Source: Pseudomonadota bacterium
GTDB lineage: Bacteria > Desulfobacterota > Desulfobulbia > Desulfobulbales > JAHJIY01
DNA: 34,197 nucleotides
Reading direction: 5' to 3'
NCBI GenBank assembly: GCA_018823175.1
Contig: JAHJIY010000030.1
Coordinates: 1 to 34,197, forward strand
Shown here: piece after piece, positions 16,833-25,990 of the stretch
Position numbering within the stretch: the stretch's first letter is position 1
Layout: every line of letters begins with the position of its first letter
Notes under the pieces: generated by a model
Told to the model about the DNA's origin: nothing
Seen by the model: only the letters and a program-made list of their open reading frames with translations
The model's database searches: none
Made by a program: the position numbers and the translations under genes

Positions 16833-16994
16833 TGTTTGTTTTCCTGTTTCTCTGGTTAATTTTGTCGGTTAGAGGGTTAAATGCCGGAGGTAATCCCCGG
16901 AATCAGAGGTGTGCAAAAAATGTGATTCTCTCATAAATTCAGATCTGCCGTTTGGCCATTGTCTTGTGTAAATGGTAAATAAAAACGGATAAGG

Positions 16995-18590
16995 TTAATT
17001 CGAAAGCTCAATGCCACGCCGTTCCAGAAGGCTGCCTTCAACAAGATATAGTGAGATGAGCGCCTGCCGATAATTTACCACGGACTCGACTTCGTCGATA
17101 GCGCTGGTCAGTAGATCTCGCTGGGCCTGGGCGACCAGCAGGGCGGTGGTGGCACCTACCTCAAAACGTTCTTTTTCCGCTTTCAGCGTTTCTTCCTGCA
17201 GAATACGGGTTGCTTTGGTCGCGGCGATCAGTTGTCTGGTCCGTTCGGCCTCGTTTGCCGCAAGTCTTACGTCAAGATCGACGATCTGTTCAAGATTTTT
17301 TAAGGCCTCGGTGGTCTGTTGCCAGGTGGCCCGGGCGACCAGGTCACGACCTTCGGCCTGTCGGTTGCCGATAAAATGGCTTAACCGGATGCCGACGGAA
17401 TAATCATGGGTGTTTTCATCCATCTTGCGAAAGGAATCGGAAAATGATTCGCCGTAACCGGTTTTGCCCAGGGAAATAAAAAGGTCCAGTTTCGGCAAGA
17501 GACCGTTTCGGGTGGTGATTGTTTCCAGGCGGTCTTGCTGCTGGCGCAGGCGGGCTTCATTGAGGTCCGGGCGAGATTGTCTGGCCAGTTGCAGACGGTC
17601 ATGCAGGTCGGTAATCGGTTGCGGGTCGATGGCGGTCTGGCTGGTGGCATTGATCGGAATATCAAGTTGTCCGTCGCCTGCGGGGTTGGTCAACCGTAGA
17701 AGCCGGAGTCGCTTTTCTTCCAGTTGGCTGCGGGCATCGATTAAGGCCTGTTGGCGTCTGGCCACTTCGGCCTGGGCTGCCGCCGCTTCGATCTTCGGCA
17801 GGATGCCGACCTCGATCCGCTGTCGTATTTCGTCAAGCTGCTGCAAGGCAATGGCCTGTGAATTTTCAAAGATTTCGATCTTCTGCCGGGCCAGGACGTA
17901 ATTCCAATATGCTGTTTCAGTATCGGCCAGCAGCGCCTCAGTCATGCCGCGCAGTTCATGAATGGTAGCGGTGGTGTTGAGTCGGGCCTGGCGGACTTTG
18001 ACCAGATTCACCGCCGGGCCGAAGCCGCGGAGCAGAGACTGGGTGATGCTCAGCCCCAGGCGGGCCGTCTCGGCCCGGGGCTCGCGGTCTGCGTCAATGA
18101 GCTCGTGCTCGACTGCGGCCTCAACCGTGGTGCCGAAAGTCAATTTTTTTCTTAGCCCGATGACGGCATTATTACCATCTTCTTCAACTTCTGTCAGCGT
18201 GCCGTTCTGGTCCGGCTCATTTCTTTTCTCGCGGGTAAACTCAAGCTCGGCAAAGAACTCCGGATCATAGACCCCGCGTTCGATCTTTTCAAAGGCGCCG
18301 GCCATCAAAGGGTTGATTTGCCCGACCCGGAGGTCCTGGTTGTTTTGCAGCGCCAGGACCATGGCCTGTTCGACTGAAAGATCAAGGGGTTTGTCGGTCC
18401 CTTTTTCGAAGCGTCTGGCGGCTGGCTGTTGTGCTGCCGGGTCTTTCGGGCCAAGGATTAGTTTGAGCTGCGCCAATTCGTGGTTCGAAAGAATGTTATC
18501 CTCGCAAGGGGGCAGCTGTTCCGGGAGGGCGCAACCGCAGAGTAGTAAGATCAATATTGCAAAAAGTTTGTTTGTGATCCGTTTATTCAT
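16995..18590 (-). CDS. TolC-family outer-membrane efflux lipoprotein
   Basis: A 531-residue protein with a lipoprotein signal (lipobox LCGC near residue 20). The body has two long helical repeats typical of the TolC/OEP family, including [21 protein letters not shown] near the start, a [13 protein letters not shown] repeat start in the middle, and a final [19 protein letters not shown] helix. It forms the outer-membrane channel of the tripartite pump. Its ATG overlaps the RND gene's end by 8 bases, so it is translationally coupled as the last gene of the operon. No clear terminator follows. Confidence 0.93.
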   Translation of the reverse strand: MNKRITNKLFAILILLLCGCALPEQLPPCEDNILSNHELAQLKLILGPKDPAAQQPAARRFEKGTDKPLDLSVEQAMVLALQNNQDLRVGQINPLMAGAFEKIERGVYDPEFFAELEFTREKRNEPDQNGTLTEVEEDGNNAVIGLRKKLTFGTTVEAAVEHELIDADREPRAETARLGLSITQSLLRGFGPAVNLVKVRQARLNTTATIHELRGMTEALLADTETAYWNYVLARQKIEIFENSQAIALQQLDEIRQRIEVGILPKIEAAAAQAEVARRQQALIDARSQLEEKRLRLLRLTNPAGDGQLDIPINATSQTAIDPQPITDLHDRLQLARQSRPDLNEARLRQQQDRLETITTRNGLLPKLDLFISLGKTGYGESFSDSFRKMDENTHDYSVGIRLSHFIGNRQAEGRDLVARATWQQTTEALKNLEQIVDLDVRLAANEAERTRQLIAATKATRILQEETLKAEKERFEVGATTALLVAQAQRDLLTSAIDEVESVVNYRQALISLYLVEGSLLERRGIELSN

Positions 18591-21500
18591 TAGTGACTTT
18601 TTTCGACTCCGGATGAAAAAGGGAATAAACCGCCGGGACCAGGACCAGGGTAATCAGGGTCGAGCCGGTGAGCCCGCCGATTACTGCCCGGGCCAGGGGA
18701 GCCTGCGCATCTGCCCCTTCCCCAATCCCCAGGGCCAGCGGCAACAGGGCGAGAATAGTGGTCAGGGTGGTCATCATAATTGGCCGTAGTCGTCGCCGAC
18801 CGGCCTCGGCCACCGCCTCCCGGACCGGCATGCCGCCGGTTACCAGTTGCCCGGCCTGGTCGACCAGCAGAATAGCATTGTTGACCACGATGCCGCCCAG
18901 CATGATACAGCCGATATAAGATTGTAAATTAAGCGTCGTCTTGGTCAAAAACAGAATGAGCAGAACGCCGATTGCGGCCAGGGGGACGGAAACCATGACC
19001 ACCAGCGGATCGCGCAGGGATTCATACTGGCAGGCCAGGACCATGTAAACCAGGATCAGGGCCAGGAGCAGAGAGCCGATCAGTTCCCTGAAGGCCTTCT
19101 GTTGTTCCTCGAATTTGCCGGATACTTGCAGGTCATAACCGGTCGGCCGGGAGATTTGGTCGAGTATGATTTGAGTCTCTGCGGCAATTGAGCCGAGGTC
19201 GCGGCCCGCGACATTTGCCTGCACTGTCACCAGGCGTTGCTGGTCCTTGCGGTCGATCAGAATGGGTCCGCGGCCCGCCTCGGTGGTTACCAGATTGCGG
19301 AGCGCCACCTGTTCTCCCCTGGAAGTAGTCAGAGTCAGATTGAGAATTTCGTCCAGTGCTCGCTGTTCCGCGTCTTTAAGCTGGACGAAAATCCGGTAGG
19401 AGTTTCCCTCCGATCGATATTCTCCGGCCTTGGAGCCGGCTACCGCGGTTTCGATGATCTTGGCCACGTCCCGGATGCTCAGGCCCATATCTGCTATTTT
19501 GGCCCGGTCAATGCTTATTTCCTGCTGGGGAATGCCGGCCAGCAGATTACTGGTTTCGACATCGGTAATGCCGGGGACGGAGGCAATTTCTTTTGCGACC
19601 CGCTCGGCCAGGAGTTCCAGCTTCTGGAGGTCAAATCCTCGAATCTCCACGGTCAACCCCTCGTCGCCGCCCAGAAGTCGTTCCAGCAGGAACTGGCCCT
19701 GGGGAGCACGGGTGCGGATTTTCATGCCGGGAATTTTACCGGCCATTCGCTTACGAAGATCTTCGGCAATTTCCACATTTGATCTTGTCCGTTCCGCCCT
19801 CGGCATCAGCGACAGGGTGATCTCGCCCCGCGAGATGGCGTTGGCCCGCCATCCCGTGGAGCCGACCGTAACGACCGACGACACCGCCTCCGGCACTGCC
19901 TCGGCGACAATCTTTTCCATCATGCGGCTTTGCCGGTCTACCAGGTCAAGGCGGGTGCCGATTTCCATCTCGCCGGTGACCCGGACCTCTCCCTCATCAC
20001 TGGGCGGCAGGAACTCGGTGCCGATAAAGGGCAACAAAAGCAGACTTACGCCCAGGGCGGCGGTGGCGGCAAATACCGTGCGCCATCGATTATTCAGAAC
20101 CAGATTGAGCAGTTCATGGTATCGATCATTGAGTTTTCGAGTTGAATTCTCCGAAGCGGAGGCTAGTTTCTCAAGCCATCGGTTGCGTTTTTTTTCTTCC
20201 TGGCCCGGCAGTTTTATCAGTTTGGAGGCAAGCATCGGCATCAGGCTGAGCGCCACCAGCAGTGAACAGCTCAGCGAAAAAATGATTACATAAGCCAGTT
20301 CCTGAAACAGAATGCCGGAGACGCCGCGGACAAAGATCAAGGGCAGAAAAATTACCAGGGTGGTAATGGTGCTGGCGATAATCGCCGGGCCGACTTCAAT
20401 TGCGCCCTGGACTGCCGCCTCCTCGGCGGATTCACCTGCCTCGTCGCGGCGGCGGAAGATATTTTCCAGGACGACGATGGAGTTGTCGACCATCATCCCG
20501 ACCCCGAGGGCCAGACCGCCAAGGGTCATGAGGTTTAAGGTGAAACCGCCGAAATAGATCAGGGCGAAGGTGGCGATGACCGAGATCGGGATGGCCAGGG
20601 AAATGACCAGGGTGCTACGGATATTGCGCAGGAAAAAAAGCAAGACCAGAAGGGCCAGGCCGCCGCCGTAGAATATCGACTTTACGACGTTGGCGATTGA
20701 CCGTTCAATGAAATTGCCTTGATTGACCACCGGCACGATCCTGATCTGCGGGAAAGATTCGTTGGCCGCGTCGATTTCGGCCAGGATCTGTTTGGCAACC
20801 TCTACCGTATTGGCATCGGCCTGCTTGCGGATCGCCACCCGAATGCCGCGCTTGCCGTTAACCCGGATTACGCGGGTAAGTTTTTCGTAGGTGTCTTTGA
20901 TGGTCGCGATCTGGCGCAGGGAGACGGTGGCGCCGTTTTTTTCCATAATCACCGTGTCGCGGATCTGGTCAAGATTGATGAATTGAGCCGGCGCCCGCAG
21001 GGTGACTTCGAAGCGGCCCTGTTCGATCTTGCCGGCCGGCAGGTCAAGGTTGGCGTTGCGAATCGCCTGCAGGACCTGGTCCATTGGAATCCCCAGAGCG
21101 TTGACCCGGTCCGGGTCCAGTTCGATCCGGACTTCCCGGTTGAATCCACCCCAGACATCGACCTGGGCCACCCCGGGAATGCGGGCGAACCGATAGCGGA
21201 TCTGGTCTTCGATCAGCTGGGTCAGCTCCACCGGGTCAAGATCGCTTGAGATGCCGAGCACCACCACCGGATAGCTGCCGATATCGTATTTTCTGACCCT
21301 GGGCCGGACGATATCTTCGGGTAGTTCGTTGATCTCGTCCTCAATCTTGGACATGACGTCGAGGGCGGCGGTGTCGATATTGGTGCCCCAGACAAAATTT
21401 ACTCGGATACTGCTGTTGCCCTCGGATGATTGCGAGGTTATTTCCTCAATGCTTGGGACGGTGGCAATAATCTCCTCGAGGATCTGGGTGATCAGCCGTT

Positions 21501-21678
21501 CCATAACTTCCGGGCTGGCCCCTTCATAACTGGTTCTGATCGTCAGGGTCGGCAGTTCGATGTTGGGGAGCAGGTCGATTCGCAGACGATTGAGGGCCAC
21601 CGTACCGATGATGACGATGATCAGGGTGACCATGGTGGTGAACACCGGTCGCCTGACGCTGAACTTGGGGAGGTTCAT
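18583..21678 (-). CDS. RND-family multidrug efflux permease (AcrB/HAE1 type)
   Basis: A 1031-residue inner-membrane antiporter of usual family length. It has the N-terminal helix ([20 protein letters not shown]), two porter-domain halves and two blocks of about six helices. The family motif region [23 protein letters not shown] carries Asp-Asn rather than the Asp-Asp of AcrB, as in many HAE1 pumps outside the enterics. The second half has [13 protein letters not shown] and [21 protein letters not shown]. It uses the proton gradient to drive drugs or hydrophobic compounds out. Its ATG overlaps the adaptor gene's stop by four bases (ATGA). The substrate cannot be read from the sequence. Confidence 0.95.
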   Translation of the reverse strand: MNLPKFSVRRPVFTTMVTLIIVIIGTVALNRLRIDLLPNIELPTLTIRTSYEGASPEVMERLITQILEEIIATVPSIEEITSQSSEGNSSIRVNFVWGTNIDTAALDVMSKIEDEINELPEDIVRPRVRKYDIGSYPVVVLGISSDLDPVELTQLIEDQIRYRFARIPGVAQVDVWGGFNREVRIELDPDRVNALGIPMDQVLQAIRNANLDLPAGKIEQGRFEVTLRAPAQFINLDQIRDTVIMEKNGATVSLRQIATIKDTYEKLTRVIRVNGKRGIRVAIRKQADANTVEVAKQILAEIDAANESFPQIRIVPVVNQGNFIERSIANVVKSIFYGGGLALLVLLFFLRNIRSTLVISLAIPISVIATFALIYFGGFTLNLMTLGGLALGVGMMVDNSIVVLENIFRRRDEAGESAEEAAVQGAIEVGPAIIASTITTLVIFLPLIFVRGVSGILFQELAYVIIFSLSCSLLVALSLMPMLASKLIKLPGQEEKKRNRWLEKLASASENSTRKLNDRYHELLNLVLNNRWRTVFAATAALGVSLLLLPFIGTEFLPPSDEGEVRVTGEMEIGTRLDLVDRQSRMMEKIVAEAVPEAVSSVVTVGSTGWRANAISRGEITLSLMPRAERTRSNVEIAEDLRKRMAGKIPGMKIRTRAPQGQFLLERLLGGDEGLTVEIRGFDLQKLELLAERVAKEIASVPGITDVETSNLLAGIPQQEISIDRAKIADMGLSIRDVAKIIETAVAGSKAGEYRSEGNSYRIFVQLKDAEQRALDEILNLTLTTSRGEQVALRNLVTTEAGRGPILIDRKDQQRLVTVQANVAGRDLGSIAAETQIILDQISRPTGYDLQVSGKFEEQQKAFRELIGSLLLALILVYMVLACQYESLRDPLVVMVSVPLAAIGVLLILFLTKTTLNLQSYIGCIMLGGIVVNNAILLVDQAGQLVTGGMPVREAVAEAGRRRLRPIMMTTLTTILALLPLALGIGEGADAQAPLARAVIGGLTGSTLITLVLVPAVYSLFHPESKKVTNE

Positions 21679-22883
21679 TGCCGGTCTGCCTTTATTGCCG
21701 GAGCAGCACCGGGTTGTTCGTCACCGGCGATGTTGATCGGCGAGCCATCGTCGACCAGCTGGTGGCCCAGAGAGACTACCCGGCCGGTGAGTCCTTGGCC
21801 TTCCACCTGGACTCGGTCTCCTTCCCGAATGCCCACCACAACCGGCCGCCAGGAGACGGTTTTCTTGTCTTCATTGACGATAAAAACGCCGGTCTGATCG
21901 TTTCTGAGAACCAGGGCCTGTTCCGGAATAATGACGGCCTCGGCCTGGCTGGCCAGTTCAACCGTGGCTCGGATGAACATCCCCGGCTTCAGCCGATGCT
22001 GCGGATTATCGATGGTCAGTTCAACCCTGGCCTGGCGGGTTGCCTGCTGAAAAACGGGAGAGATCCGGTCAATCCGTCCCTTAAATATTTCGCCGGGATA
22101 GGCGTCGGTCGTCAATCTGGCGGTCTGCCCGGTTTGCATCTGGGCATAATCCTGTTCGGTGACGAAAATAAGACCGGTGATCGGGTCGAGTTCAACGATC
22201 AGGATCAGCGGGGTGTTGGCCGAAACCGTCTGTCCTTCGTCGACATACCGCTCGGCCACGAACCGTTTTTTATCACCATCGGCCCAGTTGGCTGAGACTT
22301 TGGTATAACCGAGCCGGATATTGGCGGTTTCCAGCAGGGCCTCGGCCCTGGTCACCTGGGCGGTGGCAACCGCAAATTGAGCCTTTTTGGCTGACTGGTT
22401 CATCATTATTTCATCATACTGGGCTTCGGAGGCGACTCCTCGCTTCTGTAGGGTTTTGACCCGCTCAAATTCGCGGTTGGCTACTTCCAGGCCACTCTCC
22501 GCTTCAATCATGTTGGCTCTGGCCACCGCCAGATCAGCTTTGGCCTGGGCCACGGTCTGCACATATTCATCATTGTCAAGTTCGGCGACAACCTGGTTGT
22601 TTTCCACTGGGTCGGCCAGATTAACGGTCAAACTTACGATCCGACCCCCGACTTTCGGGGCGACCACAAACTCGGCCCGGGCCTCCAGGGATCCGTTGAA
22701 GGTTCTTTGTAAAGAGATCGGGCCGCGTTGAATCGAGGTGACTTCAACCGGGGCTGACTTTCCTTGCTTGGCTGTTTCACCTTGTGGCCCCTGCTTTTGC
22801 AGGATGCTATACAGAAGCCAGAGGCAGCCGGCAGCTCCGATCATCAGGACCAGGAAAATTTTTCTAAAAAAAATTGTCGACAC
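21675..22883 (-). CDS. Periplasmic adaptor (membrane fusion protein) of the RND pump
   Basis: A 402-residue protein starting with GTG, supported by GAGGG upstream. An N-terminal membrane anchor (residues ~7-27) is followed by a lipoyl-type half ([31 protein letters not shown]), a helical hairpin (~95-165), a second lipoyl half, a beta-barrel domain ([25 protein letters not shown]) and a membrane-proximal domain. It joins the RND permease to the TolC channel. It is the first gene of the operon, 73 bases downstream of a good promoter start. No regulator gene is present next to it. Confidence 0.94.
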   Translation of the reverse strand: MSTIFFRKIFLVLMIGAAGCLWLLYSILQKQGPQGETAKQGKSAPVEVTSIQRGPISLQRTFNGSLEARAEFVVAPKVGGRIVSLTVNLADPVENNQVVAELDNDEYVQTVAQAKADLAVARANMIEAESGLEVANREFERVKTLQKRGVASEAQYDEIMMNQSAKKAQFAVATAQVTRAEALLETANIRLGYTKVSANWADGDKKRFVAERYVDEGQTVSANTPLILIVELDPITGLIFVTEQDYAQMQTGQTARLTTDAYPGEIFKGRIDRISPVFQQATRQARVELTIDNPQHRLKPGMFIRATVELASQAEAVIIPEQALVLRNDQTGVFIVNEDKKTVSWRPVVVGIREGDRVQVEGQGLTGRVVSLGHQLVDDGSPINIAGDEQPGAAPAIKADRQ

Positions 22884-22916
22884 GACGAATTGCCCTCTTT
22901 CTGGATGTTGGCGACT

Positions 22917-22926
22917 GGTCTAGACC
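22917..22926. promoter_or_regulatory. 10-bp palindrome in the efflux operon leader
   Basis: GGTCTAGACC is a perfect palindrome about 30-40 bases downstream of the predicted transcription start of the efflux operon. Flanking bases show only partial symmetry. It could be a repressor site, but the sequence is short and no regulator gene is nearby. Confidence 0.35.
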
Positions 22927-22962
22927 GCAAGCGAAGATTATTCTGATTATGACCCCAGGTAT

Positions 22963-22991
22963 ATTCTAAATCATGCCCTATAATATGTCGA
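22963..22991 (-). promoter_or_regulatory. Sigma70-type promoter of the efflux operon
   Basis: On the minus strand TCGACA (22991-22986) and TAGAAT (22968-22963) are separated by exactly 17 bases; each matches its consensus at five of six positions. Transcription would start near 22956, giving a ~73-base leader to the GTG at 22883. Confidence 0.7.
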
Positions 22992-23026
22992 AAAGCGTAT
23001 TTTGGCCATGTTAAAAATGTAGAGAA

Positions 23027-23092
23027 ATATATCCCGATTCTTGTTCGGGAATATAAGCTCTTTTATATCCTCGGTGGTAAACAGAGGATATA
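23027..23092. other. Twin hairpins upstream of the small membrane protein gene
   Basis: TCCCGA (23032-23037) pairs with TCGGGA (23045-23050), extended by an ATAT/ATAT match. Immediately downstream TATATCCTC (23064-23072) pairs perfectly with GAGGATATA (23084-23092) around an 11-base loop. Neither is followed by a T-run in the plus direction. They may belong to the leader of the gene at 23217 or to an unrecognised structured RNA. Confidence 0.5.
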
Positions 23093-23216
23093 TCTTCTCC
23101 TTGTGTCGGGCGCTTAAATTGGTTAGGATGTCTGGATATGGAAAAATCGGCAGTGGTTACTTTTTTAATGATAAAGCGGTTCCCAATTCCGGGGAATTAA
23201 AGGAAGTTAATGGTAT

Positions 23217-23528
23217 ATGCCCAGATTGAAATACTCAAGCGAAAGTGGTCAACCGCCAAAAGAAAACGGGGGAATTGTCGAAAGTTTTTTCCGTCTGCCA
23301 TGGTGGTTCAGTTTTCTTTTGGCCACATTTTGCTATGTTATATTTTTATATATAGTTCCTGCTTTTTTAGATGGCAAAGAATTGCCGGTGGATTTTACGA
23401 TATCCTCAATTAAAATAGCCCCGATTCTGGCTGTATTTTTTATGCTTTTGGGGTCCATGGTTTGGTTTCGCGATAAAAAGGCGAGAAAAAATCAGAATAA
23501 ACAAAAGCCGGTAAAAGATGATTGTTAA
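23217..23528 (+). CDS. Small two-helix membrane protein
   Basis: A 103-residue protein with GGAAG ten bases before the ATG. Two hydrophobic helices (about residues 27-50 and 64-83) flank a short loop, and a strongly basic tail follows (RDKKARKNQNKQKP). The FRLPWWFSFLLATFCYVIFLYIVP pattern resembles the membrane segment found in front of Mrr-type restriction-endonuclease-like or zinc-ribbon domains in other proteobacteria, but here the chain stops after the membrane part. It may be a trimmed relative or an independent small protein. Its TAA overlaps the stop codon of the convergent methyltransferase gene. Confidence 0.6.
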   Translation: MPRLKYSSESGQPPKENGGIVESFFRLPWWFSFLLATFCYVIFLYIVPAFLDGKELPVDFTISSIKIAPILAVFFMLLGSMVWFRDKKARKNQNKQKPVKDDC

Positions 23529-24904
23529 TCTTGCATCTTGCTTGCGGTGAACAGAATAAGCACCTCAAGGTTGGCCGAACCGGGGAACATGTCAAGGGGG
23601 ATAATGCGGGTTACCTGATAGCCGCACTGTTTCCATTGCTTGATGGAGGAAGTGGTCTGGTCGACCCCGCAGTGGATAAGGAGCACCTGACGCGGATTTC
23701 TCAGGGCCAGTTCGGCAATCACATTGTCCTGGGGACCATGGCGGGGCGGGTCAAGAATAATTGATTCAGGGGCATGGTGAGCAGGGAAGGGGATCTCTTC
23801 TACATTGCGCTCGGTGATTCGGTGGGCCAGGAATCGGGCTTTTCCGGAGCCGGGGTTGAATCTTTTGTTTGCGATGGCGGCCCGGATCGAAGGACCTTCA
23901 ACATCGACTCCTAATACCTGCTTGTAACCAGGAGCCAGGAAGTGGCTGAACAGGCCGTATCCGCAATACAGATCAAGCAGATACTCGCCGGATTTGGGCG
24001 CAAGCAGTTCTTTTGTCACTGCAAGCAACTTCGGCACCATTGCCTCATTGTCCTTGGAAAATGAGGTGGGGTGATAAGAATAGCGGCATTGATGGTAAGA
24101 AACCACCAGGTCTGATTTGCCGAACAGTTTTTTAAACTGCATGAGGTCAGAGGGCTGGCGGTCCTCAAGATAATAATCAGACTCGTCTGGGGCCATGTAG
24201 ATATAAGCGGCCGTAATTTTTGATGATAATTTCTGCAGATGTTCGGTAATAATTTTCAGCTTGCGGACCAGGGGACCATTTAAGGCGTCCACGTTAAAGA
24301 TCACGCAATGTTCCTTGTAACTGCCGCGGATAATCAAGTAGTTGAGATGACCGGCCACCAGCTTGAAGGCCGGTTCGCTGATTTTTTTCTGGAGGAATGC
24401 GAAAATCCGGCCATGTTCCTGAGGTTCCAGGGGTGATTCCTCACATAATTTTTCCTGGGCGCGAAGCTTCCGGTCTTTCAACAGCAGGTAGAGGGTGTTG
24501 CCTCGCAGGATTGTTTTGCGTTTCGAGGTGGTCTTGTAGTGGCGCGGTTTGGGTGAGGAAATGATTGGCTCCGGTTGGCCCGGGAGCTGAAAATGTTTCC
24601 AGAACTGAGCAAGGGCCTGATCCTTGATTCGTAGTTCCTCCGGGTAATCAAGATGGGCCAGCGGTGAACTCTGCACATTTGCCAAGTCCTGTGGCCGGGT
24701 TGCTTTGGCAATGAGCGGCTTGAGCAGACCGGCAAAGGTTACCTCGGTTGGCCTGGTGTCGGCTGCCGGTTTGTCCTTTACTGGCCGGGTGACCTTGCCG
24801 GGTCTTGATTCTTTTGCCGGCTGGCGGGCAGGGCGTAAAGGTTCGCTTTTTGCCGGTTGGCTTTGAGTATTATCACGATTGGGTCTGGTTTGTTTCCTGG
24901 CCAA
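23525..24904 (-). CDS. TrmA/RlmC-type RNA (uracil-C5)-methyltransferase-like protein
   Basis: A 459-residue protein. The frame begins at a TTG at 24904 without a clear ribosome site, and no ATG is available, so the true start is uncertain. The first ~75 residues are a disordered-looking, Arg/Pro/Lys-rich tail. The C-terminal half is a class I SAM methyltransferase with LDLYCGYGLFSHF (SAM motif) and LDPPRHG. The catalytic Cys412 sits in LIHCGVDQTT and Glu447 in MFPGSANLE, the pair used by the TrmA/RumA family to methylate uracil C5. The usual N-terminal TRAM domain and iron-sulfur cysteines are not seen. An RNA m5U methyltransferase is likely; tRNA or rRNA specificity cannot be told. Confidence 0.8.
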   Translation of the reverse strand: MARKQTRPNRDNTQSQPAKSEPLRPARQPAKESRPGKVTRPVKDKPAADTRPTEVTFAGLLKPLIAKATRPQDLANVQSSPLAHLDYPEELRIKDQALAQFWKHFQLPGQPEPIISSPKPRHYKTTSKRKTILRGNTLYLLLKDRKLRAQEKLCEESPLEPQEHGRIFAFLQKKISEPAFKLVAGHLNYLIIRGSYKEHCVIFNVDALNGPLVRKLKIITEHLQKLSSKITAAYIYMAPDESDYYLEDRQPSDLMQFKKLFGKSDLVVSYHQCRYSYHPTSFSKDNEAMVPKLLAVTKELLAPKSGEYLLDLYCGYGLFSHFLAPGYKQVLGVDVEGPSIRAAIANKRFNPGSGKARFLAHRITERNVEEIPFPAHHAPESIILDPPRHGPQDNVIAELALRNPRQVLLIHCGVDQTTSSIKQWKQCGYQVTRIIPLDMFPGSANLEVLILFTASKMQD

Positions 24905-25260
24905 AATGTGTTCACCGTATCCGGCCGGGCCGGATTATTGTCATGGTCACGGGCAGGGCTTTCTCCCTGTGACAGTATGAATTTATTAAAACCGATCAGC
25001 TTTTCGTTAGAGCCTTTAGCACTTATTTCCCCGTTTTTCCAGCAACAAAACAAAGGGTAGTATAAAAAGATGATCGTTTCCTTTAAGGGTTTTCACCCCA
25101 AACGTTTATCTCTAAATCATTCTACGTATTGTTTCAGGTGGGCGTCCATCGAAATATTTGTAGTCAGCAAGGCAAATGATGGGTTAAAAGAACAGGCAAT
25201 TATTCCGCACTTTATGGAAATTGTCTGATTTTTAGGCCTGCCGAGGGTGCGACAATATGT

Positions 25261-25303
25261 CACATTGTGCCACATTGTGTCACCGGTTATTAATAGGATA
25301 TTG
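25261..25303 (+). promoter_or_regulatory. Operator-like repeat and promoter before the nosL operon
   Basis: CACATTGTG occurs at 25261-25269 and again at 25271-25279. Each is an inverted repeat (CACA-T-TGTG) and the spacing is 10 bases, one helical turn; a related ACAATATGT precedes them. TTGTGT at 25275-25280 with GATATT at 25297-25302 could be a promoter, with its -35 inside the second repeat. A further imperfect palindrome, ATATTGT ... ACAACAT, lies at 25298-25317. The layout suggests repressor control of the copper operon. Confidence 0.5.
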
Positions 25304-25389
25304 TTTAGGTACAACATATTCATGTCTTTGTGATTCTCGAAAACGGCGGGATCACCAAGCTATAATTCATCCGGATAAAGAAATCTCTT

Positions 25390-25917
25390 ATGCCTTCTTC
25401 TCAGTCTGCAAATGTCCTTATACCTTATGGTCTGATCAGGGCCGGTCTTGCCTTGCTGTTACTTCTGTCGGTAGTCTGGCCGGCCTCCGTTGTTTTTAGC
25501 GGATCGGGCAAGGTGCCGGATGTCGCCCATCCCATCGTCACCCCGCATGTTTATACCAAGCATGGTCGTTGCGAGAACTGTGGGATGAAACTTAATATGT
25601 GGGCAAGGACCCGGTACTCCTTCGACCTTTTGTCTCGTGAGCACCATGTTTGTTCGATCCAGTGTGTGGCGGTAGTTGCCAGGCAAAGCCAGGAAGCGCC
25701 GCAAAATGTCAAGGTTGCCGTCTATCTGGAACCGGAGACCATGATTGCCGCCGACCAGGCTTTTTATCTGGTTGGGTCCACCGCTAGGGGGACGATGAGC
25801 GCGGTCTCCAAAATAGCTTTTGCCTCGAAAGAGAAGGCCGAAAACTTTGGCGCGGAATATGGCGGCACAGTCATGACCTTTACCCAGGTTCTGGCGAAGG
25901 TCGAGGCGGAACTCTGA
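25390..25917 (+). CDS. nosL: NosL-family copper-binding protein
   Basis: A 175-residue protein with an N-terminal hydrophobic anchor (about residues 15-37) rather than the lipobox of classical NosL. The NosL signature is clear: CENCGMKLNMW (Cys61, Cys64, Met66), then CSIQC, then the FYLVGSTARGTMSAVSKIAFASKEKAENFGAEYGG core ending in a helix. NosL proteins bind Cu(I) and help to deliver copper, originally to nitrous oxide reductase. No nitrous oxide reductase gene is visible here. It is the first gene of a run with a Met-rich lipoprotein, an outer-membrane protein and a thioredoxin-like lipoprotein, which supports general copper handling. The ribosome site is weak. Confidence 0.88.
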   Translation: MPSSQSANVLIPYGLIRAGLALLLLLSVVWPASVVFSGSGKVPDVAHPIVTPHVYTKHGRCENCGMKLNMWARTRYSFDLLSREHHVCSIQCVAVVARQSQEAPQNVKVAVYLEPETMIAADQAFYLVGSTARGTMSAVSKIAFASKEKAENFGAEYGGTVMTFTQVLAKVEAEL

Positions 25918-25990
25918 TTTTTTAAGGTAATTCAGTTTGTAATTTCCCTGTTGATTCTTATTTAGAAAATTTCGAGGAGGAACCTAAATT

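Noticed and set aside
23041..23229. Plus-strand frame of 62 codons over the twin hairpins
   Set aside because: TTG start inside a hairpin and overlap with the better-supported gene at 23217.
24778..25053. Minus-strand frame overlapping the start of the methyltransferase gene, considered as a frameshifted N-terminus
   Set aside because: TTG start and no family pattern; the overlap only reflects the low-complexity Arg/Pro tail. A frameshift cannot be shown.
25117..25323. Minus-strand frame of 68 codons across the nosL operator region
   Set aside because: No ribosome site or recognisable features; it covers the palindromic repeats, which are better read as regulatory.
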